Positions 1 through 9,480 of a DNA stretch of 64,000 nt are shown one piece after another. Origin of the DNA: Arthrobacter sp. ISL-95 (lineage in GTDB: Bacteria > Actinomycetota > Actinomycetes > Actinomycetales > Micrococcaceae). The stretch covers positions 272,372 through 336,371 of the forward strand of contig NZ_JAGGPR010000003.1 in assembly GCF_018613695.1 (NCBI RefSeq), given 5' to 3'. Positions within the stretch are counted from its first letter, which is position 1; every line of letters begins with the position of its first letter. The notes under the pieces were generated by a model. It did not search any database, was not told where the DNA came from, and saw nothing but the letters and a program-made list of their open reading frames with translations. A program made the position numbers and the translations under genes.

Positions 1-808
1 TAGCAGTCGCCGTCTCAGTCTCAGGTGGCGCTGAGGTTGTGGGCGTCGTGTTGCAGGCCGGGGCGGTCACCACGTTGGTGTCAAGGGAAACCTGCCCGTT
101 GCGGGCCAGCAGCCGCCCCTCCACTACTGCGTTGGTTTGAGCGGTTATGGACGTCAGGGCGAGGATGGTTCCCTTGAAACTCGAGGCGGTGCCCAGGGTA
201 GCTGAGCTGCCCACTTGCCAGAACACGTTGCAGGCTTGGGCGCCGTTAATGAAGACGATGCTGCTGGCTGAGGCCGTAATCAGGGTTGAGGCAACCTGGA
301 AGACAAAAACCGAGGCAGGGTTGCCTTGGCCGTCCAGGGTGAGCTGTCCGCTGAGCGCCAAGGAAGACGTTGATTTGTAAACGCCCTCAACGAGCGTTCG
401 ACCCACCAGGTCTCCGGAGACACTGGTTGTGAGTGGTTGCCCGGCGGCATTGTTGTACGCGGTGGTCAGATCAGTCTGAGCCTGCAGTGCCACTGCGTCC
501 GCTGCATGAATGGTTCCAGCGGTGATACCCGGCGGAAATCCTGTGATGGCAGTGCCCGGGCTCACGCCGAGGTCGCCTTGGAGGGTAGTTGGTCCGGTGT
601 TGGTCACGGTTGTGGCGGCAAGGACGGAATAGGACGTCGCCGTACCCAAGTTGACCGGCGTGGCTGCGAACGCAGGAGCCTGTTGCAACATGATGGCGCC
701 TACAAGGAGAAGAACTCCGGAGGCCGCTCCTACTGATGCCGTGGTGCGGCGACGGCCCAATACCGTGGATGGCGCTCCTGGATTTTTTCGCGCGGAGCTG
801 TGTTGCAT
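1..808 (-). CDS. DUF3494 ice-binding-like secreted protein (3' end cut by window)
   Basis: Read on the minus strand from ATG at 808; the frame stays open for 269 codons to the window edge, so the C-terminus is missing. The N-terminus is basic (residues 1-24) and then hydrophobic, with a likely cleavage after AFA-A near residue 49, so it should be exported. The mature part starts PVNLGTATSYSVLAA and continues with VTNTGPTTLQGDLGVSPG, the typical opening of the DUF3494 beta-solenoid fold found in ice-binding proteins and bacterial adhesins. The visible tail is Thr/Pro/Glu-rich, which suggests a linker to a cell-wall or membrane anchor beyond the edge. A G-rich Shine-Dalgarno (GGGGGAAGG) precedes the ATG. 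Ice binding itself cannot be inferred, since many family members are adhesive or of unknown function. The roughly 285 bases to the next gene hold only its promoter region. Confidence 0.85.
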   Translation of the reverse strand, partial: MQHSSARKNPGAPSTVLGRRRTTASVGAASGVLLLVGAIMLQQAPAFAATPVNLGTATSYSVLAATTVTNTGPTTLQGDLGVSPGTAITGFPPGITAGTIHAADAVALQAQTDLTTAYNNAAGQPLTTSVSGDLVGRTLVEGVYKSTSSLALSGQLTLDGQGNPASVFVFQVASTLITASASSIVFINGAQACNVFWQVGSSATLGTASSFKGTILALTSITAQTNAVVEGRLLARNGQVSLDTNVVTAPACNTTPTTSAPPETETATA

Positions 809-1094
809 GGCAGTTCCTTCCCCCGGCGGGGCAAACGCCCCAAAGCAACTGCCCAACAGAATGCGGGGAGCTATACAGCGGACTGTACGCCCGAAAATAC
901 AGCGCGACTAGGGCAGGATCGGGGCAAATTAACGGCGGCCGAGTGCGCAGGATCTCCTCCGATAGCCGCGAAATGTGTATCGTCCCTGCTCAAACCATCA
1001 GGATGCTGATAATTGGGGCAAAGGCGCCTGTTTAATTTCACAAATAATTTCTCCAGAATCTCGACAAATATCGGAACGCCGGGCTTGCAATTGC

Positions 1095-2396
1095 TCAAAC
1101 CGCTGTTGTCGGCGCCCGGCCTTCGTCACCGTGCTGCGTGCGTGCCGCAGCCAGCCGAAGCCGGTCCAGTCGATTCATCAACGGCGCAGTGGTGGCCCCG
1201 TGCACCACAATGGACAACGCCACTACCAACGCGATCAGCGCCCACAGTTGGTGCGCCTCGGCGTCGAAGTTTCCATGGGTCAGCGCGTAGCCCACGTAAT
1301 AAAGTGAGCCGATCCCACGGATGCCGAAGTAGGAGATGGCCAGGCGTTCGCGCGGACCGGTCTTGCCGCCCATCAACCCGAGCCATCCAGCCAAAGGGCG
1401 CACCAGCAAGAGGAACGCCAAAACCACCAACAACTCCACCCAACCGATCCCCTCCAAGAGTCCACGGGCTATTGCCCCGCCAAGGAGCACCAGGATCACT
1501 ACGGTCATCAGACGCTCGAGTTGCTCTACGTAACCATGAAGGACCTGGTGGTACGCGTGGTGGCGCTCAGCGGAGCGGATGGTCACGGCGCAGATGAAGA
1601 CGGCGACGAATCCGTAGCCCTCCACCAACTCGGCCACTCCATACGCCAGGAAAGTGGCAGCGAGCGCCACGAAGCCTTCGGAGTGATCCGATAACCGGAA
1701 GCTTTTACCCTTGGCAGCGAAGAAGATCACGCTGAGGAGTTTGCCGGTGCCGAACCCGAGCAGCACGCCAACAGCTATTCGCCACAGAACGTCCAAGCCG
1801 ACCCATTCCCCCAGCCAAGCGCCGGGAGAGGCCCCCACAAGGCTGATGAGAATGGCCAGGTACACAAAAGGGAAAGCGAGGCCATCATTCAGGCCTGCCT
1901 CGGAGGTCAAGGCAAAGCGGACCTCATCCTCATCCGGGTCCTCCTCAGTGTCCGCAGGTTTTCCCACTTGGACCTCGGAGGCCAGCACCGGGTCCGTGGG
2001 CGCAATCGCGGCCGCCACCAGGATGGCAGCGGCAAGACCCAGCCCCAACACCCACAGTCCCAGCAGCGTCATCACCAGAATGCTCAAGGGCATGACGATT
2101 CCGAGCAGGCGCCACGTGGTGGACCACCCGCGCCAACGGAAGGGTCTATCCAAGGCCAGTCCGGCGCCCATGAGGGAAATGATGACGCACACTTCGGTCA
2201 GGTGCATCGTGAAGTCCGCGTGCAGGATGGGGTTTGGATCTGGCAGCTCAGGAAGCAGGGTGAAAGCGAGAATTCCGCTGCCCAGAAAGACCATCGGCAT
2301 TGAAAGGGGCATGTGGCGCAACAATTTCGGCAGGACCGCAGCGGCCAACACCGCAAAGCCTGCCGAAAGGAACACAATGCTGGGGACTTCAAACAC
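1095..2396 (-). CDS. Cation:proton antiporter (CPA/NhaP type)
   Basis: A 433-residue polytopic membrane protein with about 12 hydrophobic segments. The segment APTDPVLASEVQVG matches the conserved ion-binding region of CPA1 (NhaP-like) Na+/H+ antiporters, and the C-terminal half keeps the conserved GIRGIGSLYYVGYAL helix. The expected role is exchange of Na+ or K+ for protons at the cytoplasmic membrane. It starts at a GTG at 2396, behind a weak purine-rich stretch, 41 bases downstream of the tetR gene on the same strand, so the two probably form a transcription unit. The family is clear; the transported ion is not. Confidence 0.88.
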   Translation of the reverse strand: MFEVPSIVFLSAGFAVLAAAVLPKLLRHMPLSMPMVFLGSGILAFTLLPELPDPNPILHADFTMHLTEVCVIISLMGAGLALDRPFRWRGWSTTWRLLGIVMPLSILVMTLLGLWVLGLGLAAAILVAAAIAPTDPVLASEVQVGKPADTEEDPDEDEVRFALTSEAGLNDGLAFPFVYLAILISLVGASPGAWLGEWVGLDVLWRIAVGVLLGFGTGKLLSVIFFAAKGKSFRLSDHSEGFVALAATFLAYGVAELVEGYGFVAVFICAVTIRSAERHHAYHQVLHGYVEQLERLMTVVILVLLGGAIARGLLEGIGWVELLVVLAFLLLVRPLAGWLGLMGGKTGPRERLAISYFGIRGIGSLYYVGYALTHGNFDAEAHQLWALIALVVALSIVVHGATTAPLMNRLDRLRLAAARTQHGDEGRAPTTAV

Positions 2397-2437
2397 GAAT
2401 TGTCTTCTTCCTGACGCGTTGAAGGCGTGTCAGAAGC

Positions 2438-3001
2438 CTAGTTGGATGTCAGCGCCACGTCGATCAGAACTTCGGCTGCTTGACGCGCCTGCCCTGCCGC
2501 ATCAGAAGTTCCGGCAATAGCCGCAGTGGTCTGGGCGCCCTCGGCGAGGATGGCGAGTTGCGGAGCCAAGTAAGACGGGGCGCCGGCTTCTACCGCCAGG
2601 CGAGCCACGAATTCCTGGAATGATTCCTTGTGCTTCCGCGCGTACTCGGCAACCTCGGGGCTGATGGCCCCTAACTCAGCGAAGCTGTTGATGAAGCCGC
2701 ACCCACGGAACGAGTCCTGGCAGAACCATCCTGCAAGGTAGTCAAAAATGGCGAGGAGGCGTTCCCTGGCCGTCCCGGCTTGCTGGACGGTGGCATCCAG
2801 CCCTTCAGTCCACGACTCATGCCGGCGCTCCAGAACGGCCATGACGATGCTGCTCTTTGAGGGAAATTCCCCGTAGAGCTTCTTCAGTGAGATCCCTGCC
2901 GCCGAGCGGAGTTCATCCATCCCGACGGCCTGGATTCCCTTGGCGTTGTAGAGTTCGTCGGCTGTGGCAACGATGCGTTTGCGAACCTCGGAAATATCCA
3001 T
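2438..3001 (-). CDS. TetR/AcrR family transcriptional regulator
   Basis: A 187-residue protein with an N-terminal helix-turn-helix (residues about 8-50: RIVATADELYNAKGIQAVGM followed by ISLKKLYGEFPSKSS) and a variable alpha-helical ligand-binding domain. It is divergent from the alpha/beta hydrolase at 3097. The 95-base gap contains two near-identical palindromes at 3022-3037 and 3057-3074, so it probably represses itself and the hydrolase. The antiporter follows on the same strand. Confidence 0.9.
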   Translation of the reverse strand: MDISEVRKRIVATADELYNAKGIQAVGMDELRSAAGISLKKLYGEFPSKSSIVMAVLERRHESWTEGLDATVQQAGTARERLLAIFDYLAGWFCQDSFRGCGFINSFAELGAISPEVAEYARKHKESFQEFVARLAVEAGAPSYLAPQLAILAEGAQTTAAIAGTSDAAGQARQAAEVLIDVALTSN

Positions 3002-3003
3002 AA

Positions 3004-3930
<927 letters not shown>

Positions 3931-3971
3931 CCACTTCCGCAGGCTCAACAGGCACAACATATAACGCTTAC

Positions 3972-4025
3972 GACGGCGGCAGCCCGCCTTGGTTCCACCG
4001 GAACCAAAGGTGGCCTGCCGCCGTC
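3972..4025 (+). terminator. Hairpin terminator, member of a recurring family
   Basis: Outer arms GACGGCGGCAG (3972-3982) and CTGCCGCCGTC (4015-4025) enclose an inner GGTTCC-acc-GGAACC stem. It sits 41 bases after the hydrolase stop. Related hairpins occur at 30463-30512 and 37455-37494. There is no strong T-run, so terminator function is inferred from position. Confidence 0.6.
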
Positions 4026-4030
4026 GCGCG

Positions 4031-4074
4031 TTGACGTAGCTTGCATCACGTTCTATGCTTTATGAATCGATTCA
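4031..4074 (+). promoter_or_regulatory. Promoter and LacI-type operator of the MHS transporter
   Basis: TTGACG (4031-4036) and TATGCT (4054-4059) are spaced 17 bp, a good sigma-70-type promoter. Directly downstream, at the predicted start of transcription, is a perfect 12-bp palindrome TGAATCGATTCA (4063-4074) with the central CG typical of LacI-family operators. No dedicated regulator gene is adjacent, so the regulator is unknown. Confidence 0.6.
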
Positions 4075-4170
4075 AGATGTAACCTTCCTCACGCTGAATA
4101 ACCACTTTGTTCAGTCCTGGATGGGAAGAGTTCTTGTTCCTTGCCAACGACGCCAGAGGAGTACAGCGAC

Positions 4171-5520
4171 GTGACAGTCACGCAGCGGAGGGATCTCAGC
4201 ATCTCCCCGGAACCCACCACGGGCCAGAAAGATCCGAAGAAAGCCGCCATGAGCGGTTGGATCGGAAGCGCGCTGGAGTACTACGACTTCGCCCTGTACT
4301 CACTGGCGGCGACACTCCTGTTTCCCACCATTTTCTTCCCCACCGAGAACCCCACTGTCGGCATCATCGCCTCACTGGCCACGTACGCCGTCGGATATGT
4401 TTCCCGTCCTGTGGGCGCCGTGATCCTGGGCGCCTACGGTGACCGGCACGGGCGCAAGAAGGTCCTCGTTTTCGCGATGCTGCTCATGGGATTCGCTACG
4501 TTCGCCGTCGGCCTCCTGCCCACATACGGACAGGTGGGCCTTCTGGCCCCCGTCCTCCTGGTGATCCTCCGCCTGATCCAGGGATTCGCGGTCGCCGGCG
4601 AACTCGGTGGCGCCAGCGCGATGATCGTAGAGCACTCCCCCGATGCGAAACGCGGCTTCTTTGCCAGCTTCAGCCTGCAGGGTACGCAAGTGGGATCCAT
4701 CCTTGCCACAGCTGTCCTGATTCCGCTCGCTGCACTCCTCCCCGACGAGCAGTTCCACTCCTGGGGTTGGCGCTTGCCGTTCCTGCTCAGCGCTGTTGTG
4801 ATCATCGCAGGCTATGTCATCCGCCGCCGTGTGGAAGAGCCACCCGCATACTTGGCCCAGTCCGAAGACGCCACCGCCAAACGACGCTTCCCCTTGGTAG
4901 ACCTCCTGCGCACGCACCCTTGGGTTCTGGTCCGTTGCGTCATCATGACCTTCACCAACGTCATCGGCATGGCCACCCTCATCTTCGGCGTCTCCTTCGC
5001 CACCCAAAAGGGATACGGCATCGGCTTTTCCAGCAGCGAGTTCCTCTGGGTGACCATGGCCGCCAACGTGGCCGCCGTGCTGACCATCCCGCTGTTCGGC
5101 GCCCTGTCCGACAAAATTGGCCGGCGCTCCCTGATGGTTGCCGGTGGCATTGCCGGCGGCCTGCTCACCGTGGGATACCTCTGGGCCATCGAACAGCGCA
5201 GCCTGCCTCTGGTGTTCCTCTGCGTCGTGACCGTGCAGGGCATCCTCTTCCAGATGTGGAACGCCACGTTCGCCACGTTCTTCCAGGAGCAGTTCCCCAT
5301 GCGGATGAGGGTGACGGGCTTCGCGGTCTCCCAAAACATCGGGCTCATGATCGCCTCCTTCTTCCCCAGCCTGTTCACGGCGATCGCTCCCCCTGGCTCA
5401 GCCAACATCCCCCTGGTCATCGGCCTGACCACGCTTGGCATCTGCCTCGTCTCAGCCGTAGCAACCCTCTTGTCCCCGGACACCAAGGGCAAGACGCTCG
5501 AGGACCTCGAAACCCGCTAG
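4171..5520 (+). CDS. MHS-family MFS transporter (metabolite:H+ symporter)
   Basis: 449 residues with 12 predicted membrane segments. The early motif GSALEYYDFALYS and the loop GAYGDRHGRKKVL are typical of the metabolite:H+ symporter branch (ShiA, KgtP, ProP). GTG at 4171 is chosen as start because AGAGGAG lies about 10 bases upstream; a TTG 30 bases earlier has no ribosome site. Expected to import a small organic acid or osmolyte across the cytoplasmic membrane. The substrate cannot be assigned, and the gene stands alone between the hydrolase and a convergent permease. Confidence 0.87.
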   Translation: MTVTQRRDLSISPEPTTGQKDPKKAAMSGWIGSALEYYDFALYSLAATLLFPTIFFPTENPTVGIIASLATYAVGYVSRPVGAVILGAYGDRHGRKKVLVFAMLLMGFATFAVGLLPTYGQVGLLAPVLLVILRLIQGFAVAGELGGASAMIVEHSPDAKRGFFASFSLQGTQVGSILATAVLIPLAALLPDEQFHSWGWRLPFLLSAVVIIAGYVIRRRVEEPPAYLAQSEDATAKRRFPLVDLLRTHPWVLVRCVIMTFTNVIGMATLIFGVSFATQKGYGIGFSSSEFLWVTMAANVAAVLTIPLFGALSDKIGRRSLMVAGGIAGGLLTVGYLWAIEQRSLPLVFLCVVTVQGILFQMWNATFATFFQEQFPMRMRVTGFAVSQNIGLMIASFFPSLFTAIAPPGSANIPLVIGLTTLGICLVSAVATLLSPDTKGKTLEDLETR

Positions 5521-5546
5521 TCGCCGAAACCCGCTGCATCGCCGAG

Positions 5547-5588
5547 ATCGCCGGAAAGCTGCCGGATCGATGGCAACCTTCCGGCGAT
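5547..5588. terminator. Possible bidirectional terminator between convergent genes
   Basis: ATCGCCGGAA (5547-5556) pairs perfectly with TTCCGGCGAT (5579-5588) around a 22-base loop, in the 115-base gap between the convergent MHS transporter and amino acid permease. No clear T-run is present. Confidence 0.45.
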
Positions 5589-5635
5589 TTCGCATGGTTC
5601 CAGCGATCTCTCGCGCGTCCCCTGCGATCTCGCGG

Positions 5636-7144
5636 TTAGTCGTTGACGAGTTCGGCCCTCTCACTGACCGGCACTACCGCATCCCGCACCTTCTTGCCGC
5701 GTGCATATCCCACGAGTCCCAGGGCCAGGATGCATCCGAGGGTGCCGAGGGCGAAGGCTTCGAAGGTGAACTGCGAGACGCCCCACGTTGCCTCGAAGTC
5801 GTACGGCAAGCCGAAAAGCACATCCAGTGTGCCCGGGAAGATGGCCACCCAGGACCCGATAAGGATCCACGCGAAGCAGATGTACCCGAGGATACGGAAA
5901 CCTAGATCGGAGACCGGCACCTTGAACGGCCGGTCAACACGGGGATACTTGCTCCGGAGCTTCACGGCTGCCGGGATTGCCATGAGGTAGCTGAGCAGGA
6001 ACGTCGAGATCGCGATGGAGAGGACCACCCCGAAGAGTGCGCTGCTGGTGCCGCTGAGCTGCATGGCCGCGAGCATGAACAGCGTGGCCACTACACCGGA
6101 GAGCGTATTGACGCGGATTGGCGTGCCCAGCTTGGGATGGAAGCGCCCGAAGAATCCTCCGAAGAAGGAGCCGTCCGCCGCGGCCATGGCCTGCATGCGG
6201 TCGCTGATGATCATCCATGCAGCACCCTGCGAGACCAGGATGAAGCAGAAGACTACAGCGGACACCGACAACGTGATCTCAGCCGCAGGACCAAAGACTG
6301 TGTAGACGGTGGCGATTGCCCCGAACAGCCCGCCAATTCCCGTGATCTGGTCCAGCGGCACCACCAGCAGGATGGCAAGGATGGGAAGCAGGTAGCTCGC
6401 GGCGGCGATCATGGAGGACCGGGCCACCGAGATGGGAACGTCCTTGGCCGGGTTCTTCATTTCTCCGGCGGCGCTGTTCCCGGACTCAAAACCAAGGAAC
6501 GAGAACAGCAGAAGTGGAGTGACGCCCAGGAATCCTGCAAGCGTGGGTGAGAAGAAGCCCAGGTCCAAGCCGTTGAAACCGTGCTGCAGCCCGTAAATCA
6601 TGGTGACAATGATGAAGAAGGTCAGGAACGCGACCTTGAGGATAGCGCCCAAGGAGGGCAGCCATTTGCCGTGCTTCAGGCTGATGATTGCTGACGTGAC
6701 CGTGATCCAGATGAAGAGCAGCTTGAAAAAGTAATCTACCGGGCTGCCGGCGTCCACGTGGCCCACATACTCGGACCACGTTTCCACCGCGACGAAGGCC
6801 ATGGCGCCGCCCACCCACACAGGCTGCGTCACCCAGGTGAAAAGGGACGTTATTGCTGCAACCACGCGGCCAAAGGCCATCTTTGTCCACACGTAGACGC
6901 CGCCTTCTTCGGTGAAAGCGCCGCCGGTCTCGGCAAAGATGAGCCCGTAGGGAACCATGAACGTGACGGCCAGGATAAGCGTCCAGGTGAAGGTCTCCCC
7001 GCCGAAGCCGGAGACCTGGCCCAGGACCTCCACTGAGATGACGGCTGCAACTACCAACAACAGAATGTCGAAGCGGCCCAGAGATTTTTGCAGATGCTTG
7101 CTTTGCTCTTGCGCGAGTCGCGTTGAGGCTACTGGCTGATCCAT
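5636..7144 (-). CDS. APC-family amino acid/amine permease
   Basis: 502 residues and about 12 membrane helices. It belongs to the amino acid-polyamine-organocation superfamily, shown by GQVSGFGGETFTWTLIL near the start, LIFAETGGAFTEEGGVYVW, and FLGFESGNSAAGEMKNPAKDVP in the middle (the FES-GEMKNP motif of glutamate/GABA and amine permeases). ATG at 7144. It sits beside aldehyde dehydrogenase and copper amine oxidase genes, so uptake of an amine or amino acid for oxidation is a reasonable inference. The 218 bases before the next gene hold no further gene. Confidence 0.87.
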   Translation of the reverse strand: MDQPVASTRLAQEQSKHLQKSLGRFDILLLVVAAVISVEVLGQVSGFGGETFTWTLILAVTFMVPYGLIFAETGGAFTEEGGVYVWTKMAFGRVVAAITSLFTWVTQPVWVGGAMAFVAVETWSEYVGHVDAGSPVDYFFKLLFIWITVTSAIISLKHGKWLPSLGAILKVAFLTFFIIVTMIYGLQHGFNGLDLGFFSPTLAGFLGVTPLLLFSFLGFESGNSAAGEMKNPAKDVPISVARSSMIAAASYLLPILAILLVVPLDQITGIGGLFGAIATVYTVFGPAAEITLSVSAVVFCFILVSQGAAWMIISDRMQAMAAADGSFFGGFFGRFHPKLGTPIRVNTLSGVVATLFMLAAMQLSGTSSALFGVVLSIAISTFLLSYLMAIPAAVKLRSKYPRVDRPFKVPVSDLGFRILGYICFAWILIGSWVAIFPGTLDVLFGLPYDFEATWGVSQFTFEAFALGTLGCILALGLVGYARGKKVRDAVVPVSERAELVND

Positions 7145-7362
7145 GATCGATCCTTTGCTACTGCTTAAGTTTGCTACTGAGCAGGAAGGGTGGGAAGGGA
7201 AGGTGTCTTGACGACTGGTGCGAACGGGAGGGACGGGGCGGACCCCCGTCTACGTTGACGAGGCAGGTCCGGTCCACTGTGAGACTCAGCGTAGGCTCGT
7301 GAGTTGCATCACGTAAACCATGGAGTAACGATGCATATCAACGGATTTTCAGATGCCAAGGA

Positions 7363-8859
7363 TCAGCCGAACTGGATCCACGTAGTCTTCGGCGCGGTGT
7401 AATTATCGAAAGCGTGCAGGGAGAGGTCACGGCCGAATCCGGACTGTTTGAAGCCTCCGAACGGAGTACTGTTTCCCAGCGCATCCACGGTATTGACCGA
7501 GACCGTTCCGGCAAGCAGCTCCCCCGCTACACGATGGCCGCGGGACAGGTCGGACGTCCACACAGAGGCAGCCAGCCCGTAGTCTGTGGCATTGGCCAAA
7601 CGCACCGCCTCCTCCTCCGAATCGAAGGCGTGCAGCACGGCCACGGGCCCGAAAATCTCGTCCCGGTGGACGTCATGATCCGGCCCAAGCCCTCCCAACA
7701 AGGTGGGTTCCAGATAGGCGTCCGAGCCGTGGATTTCGCGCCGCTCACCGCCGAAAAGCACTTCACCTTCGGCGCGTCCGCGCCGAATCCAGCCTTCGAC
7801 GTCGTTCGCGTGGGCGCTGCTGATCAGGGCACCGTTGCCCTCCAAACCGGCCAAAGGATCCGCGGGGTGATAGCCCGCCGCCGCACCTGCAAGCAGGGCA
7901 GCGAATTCGTCATGGATGTCCCGTTGAACCAGGATCCGGGAGTTCGCAGAGCAGACTTGCCCCTGGTTGTAGAAGGCGCCAAAGGCGGCCTTGGCTGCCG
8001 CTTCAGGCAGGTCTGGCGTATCAGTAAAGATGATGTTGGAACTCTTGCCGCCCGCTTCCAGGCTTAGCCGCTTGAGGTTGCTGCGACCCGAGGCTTCCAA
8101 CAGGGTCCGGGAAACGGCCGTGGAGCCCGTGAAAGCCAGTGCATCAACGTCCATGTGGTGTGCCAAAGCCGCGCCAACTTCGCGGCCCGTGCCGGTAATG
8201 ATGTTCAGAACACCATCCGGGAGACCCGCTTCAGCAGCCAATTCGGCGAGGCGCAGCACACTCAACGAGGTCTGTTCGGCCGGCTTGAGCACCACGGTGT
8301 TTCCGGAGGCGAGCGCTGGAGCCAGTTTCCACACTGCGATTTCCAACGGGAAGTTCCAGGGAACGATCGCCGCCACGACGCCCAGCGGCTCGCGTGTCAC
8401 CAAGGCGGTTGCCCCCGGCGGAACCGCCGGCAATTCTCCATTCTGCTTGTCCGCTGCTTCCGCATACCAGCGCAGCGTGGAGATGGCACCTGGCACATCC
8501 ACTGTGGTGCTCTGGAGTATTGGTTTTCCACTGTCCAGCGTCTCCAAGAGAGCCAGTTCTTCAGCATGCTGCTCCATCAGGGCGGCCAAGGACAGCAGCA
8601 GCTCCTTCCGCTTCTCGGCTCCGCATCGTGCCCAGGCAGGAAAGGCGCGCCTCGCGGCTGCTACCGCGCGATCAACATCAGCGGCCGCGCAAGCAGCCAA
8701 CTCAGCGAGGACGCGGCCGTCAATCGGACTGATCGTGGGGCGGGTAAGTCCGGTTCCGGCCGCTATCCGGCGACCATCGACGAAGGCCCTGCCATCCGTG
8801 GCCAGGGCGTCGGCACGGCCGCGCCAGTCCAAGGACAGGGTGGTGGAGGTGGTGTTCAT
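7363..8859 (-). CDS. NAD(P)+-dependent aldehyde dehydrogenase
   Basis: 498 residues. Conserved ALDH features: cofactor-side motif VPWNFPLEIAVWKLAPALASGN, general-base Glu in LEAGGKSSNIIF, catalytic Cys in FYNQGQVCSANSRI, and EIFGPV towards the C-terminus. ATG at 8859 is preferred over an upstream in-frame ATG because AGGAG lies 5 bases before it. The gene is 23 bases downstream of the small membrane-protein gene and divergent from copper amine oxidase. The likely role is oxidation of the aldehyde that amine oxidase releases; the sequence resembles aminobutyraldehyde/betaine-aldehyde dehydrogenases. Confidence 0.92.
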   Translation of the reverse strand: MNTTSTTLSLDWRGRADALATDGRAFVDGRRIAAGTGLTRPTISPIDGRVLAELAACAAADVDRAVAAARRAFPAWARCGAEKRKELLLSLAALMEQHAEELALLETLDSGKPILQSTTVDVPGAISTLRWYAEAADKQNGELPAVPPGATALVTREPLGVVAAIVPWNFPLEIAVWKLAPALASGNTVVLKPAEQTSLSVLRLAELAAEAGLPDGVLNIITGTGREVGAALAHHMDVDALAFTGSTAVSRTLLEASGRSNLKRLSLEAGGKSSNIIFTDTPDLPEAAAKAAFGAFYNQGQVCSANSRILVQRDIHDEFAALLAGAAAGYHPADPLAGLEGNGALISSAHANDVEGWIRRGRAEGEVLFGGERREIHGSDAYLEPTLLGGLGPDHDVHRDEIFGPVAVLHAFDSEEEAVRLANATDYGLAASVWTSDLSRGHRVAGELLAGTVSVNTVDALGNSTPFGGFKQSGFGRDLSLHAFDNYTAPKTTWIQFG

Positions 8860-8882
8860 GGTGACTCCTGAGGTGGGTTTTT

Positions 8883-9362
8883 TTAGTTCCGGGGTGGTGT
8901 TTGGGCGCGGGCCATGCGCAGAGCCGCCGAAGCAGCCATGAGGCAAAGAAGTTCAATGCCAATGATGGCGAGCATGGCCCATTGGTGGTCCGGCGTGGTT
9001 GAGCTGTGGACGAGGCCATGGTGGCCATTGGCGGGTGGCCCCAGAAAGAGGCCCAGATGGATGAGGATCATGGCTGCACTCATGGCCAGGAGGTGGCCGG
9101 CAGCCCGTGGTGCAGCCTGCCGGGCACAGGGCCGCAGTCTTCGCGCGGGGAATCCCGCCATGGGAGCGACGCAGCTCAGGCACGCAGCACCCATCGCCAG
9201 CATCCACCAAGCCATCACGCCTACCGGCCCACTGACGGCTGCCACAACATGAGCTACAGCGCTGCCCGCGGCGGCCATGCTGACAAGGCCCACGCTGACA
9301 AAGCCCATGGAAGCGGGCGTGCTCGTGCCGTACCGCCAAGGTAGGCGGGGTTGTTGGTTCAT
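8883..9362 (-). CDS. Small His/Met-containing membrane protein, function unknown
   Basis: 159 residues, with four or so hydrophobic segments rich in Ala, Met and Leu and several His (a His-rich loop contains [10 protein letters not shown]). ATG at 9362 is chosen because AGGAG precedes it by four bases; a longer frame to 9431 has no ribosome site. It lies directly upstream of the aldehyde dehydrogenase on the same strand and divergent from the copper-dependent amine oxidase. The His/Met content and this neighbourhood would fit copper handling, but I do not recognise the family, and that role is only a guess. Confidence 0.6.
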   Translation of the reverse strand: MNQQPRLPWRYGTSTPASMGFVSVGLVSMAAAGSAVAHVVAAVSGPVGVMAWWMLAMGAACLSCVAPMAGFPARRLRPCARQAAPRAAGHLLAMSAAMILIHLGLFLGPPANGHHGLVHSSTTPDHQWAMLAIIGIELLCLMAASAALRMARAQTPPRN

Positions 9363-9480
9363 GGTTCTCCTGGCTGCCGGGAATGTTTGGGTCAGGGACT
9401 TTACGCCGGCCTGTGAGGTGAGTAACATCAAAGCGTTGGTTGAACAGTTGTACCATCAAAAATCGACTTCAGGAAGTGCC

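Noticed and set aside
471..848. Open frame of 125 codons on the minus strand
   Set aside because: It lies in another frame of the DUF3494 gene, has Arg/His/Ser-rich composition and no ribosome site; the real gene runs from 808 to the edge.
808..1095. Possible riboswitch ahead of the DUF3494 gene
   Set aside because: Only a small GGGC/GCCC hairpin is visible; it does not match the c-di-GMP riboswitch consensus that I know.
4372..5334. 320-codon open frame opposite the MHS transporter
   Set aside because: His/Glu/Gly-rich antisense artefact of high GC; the plus-strand transporter is clearly the gene.
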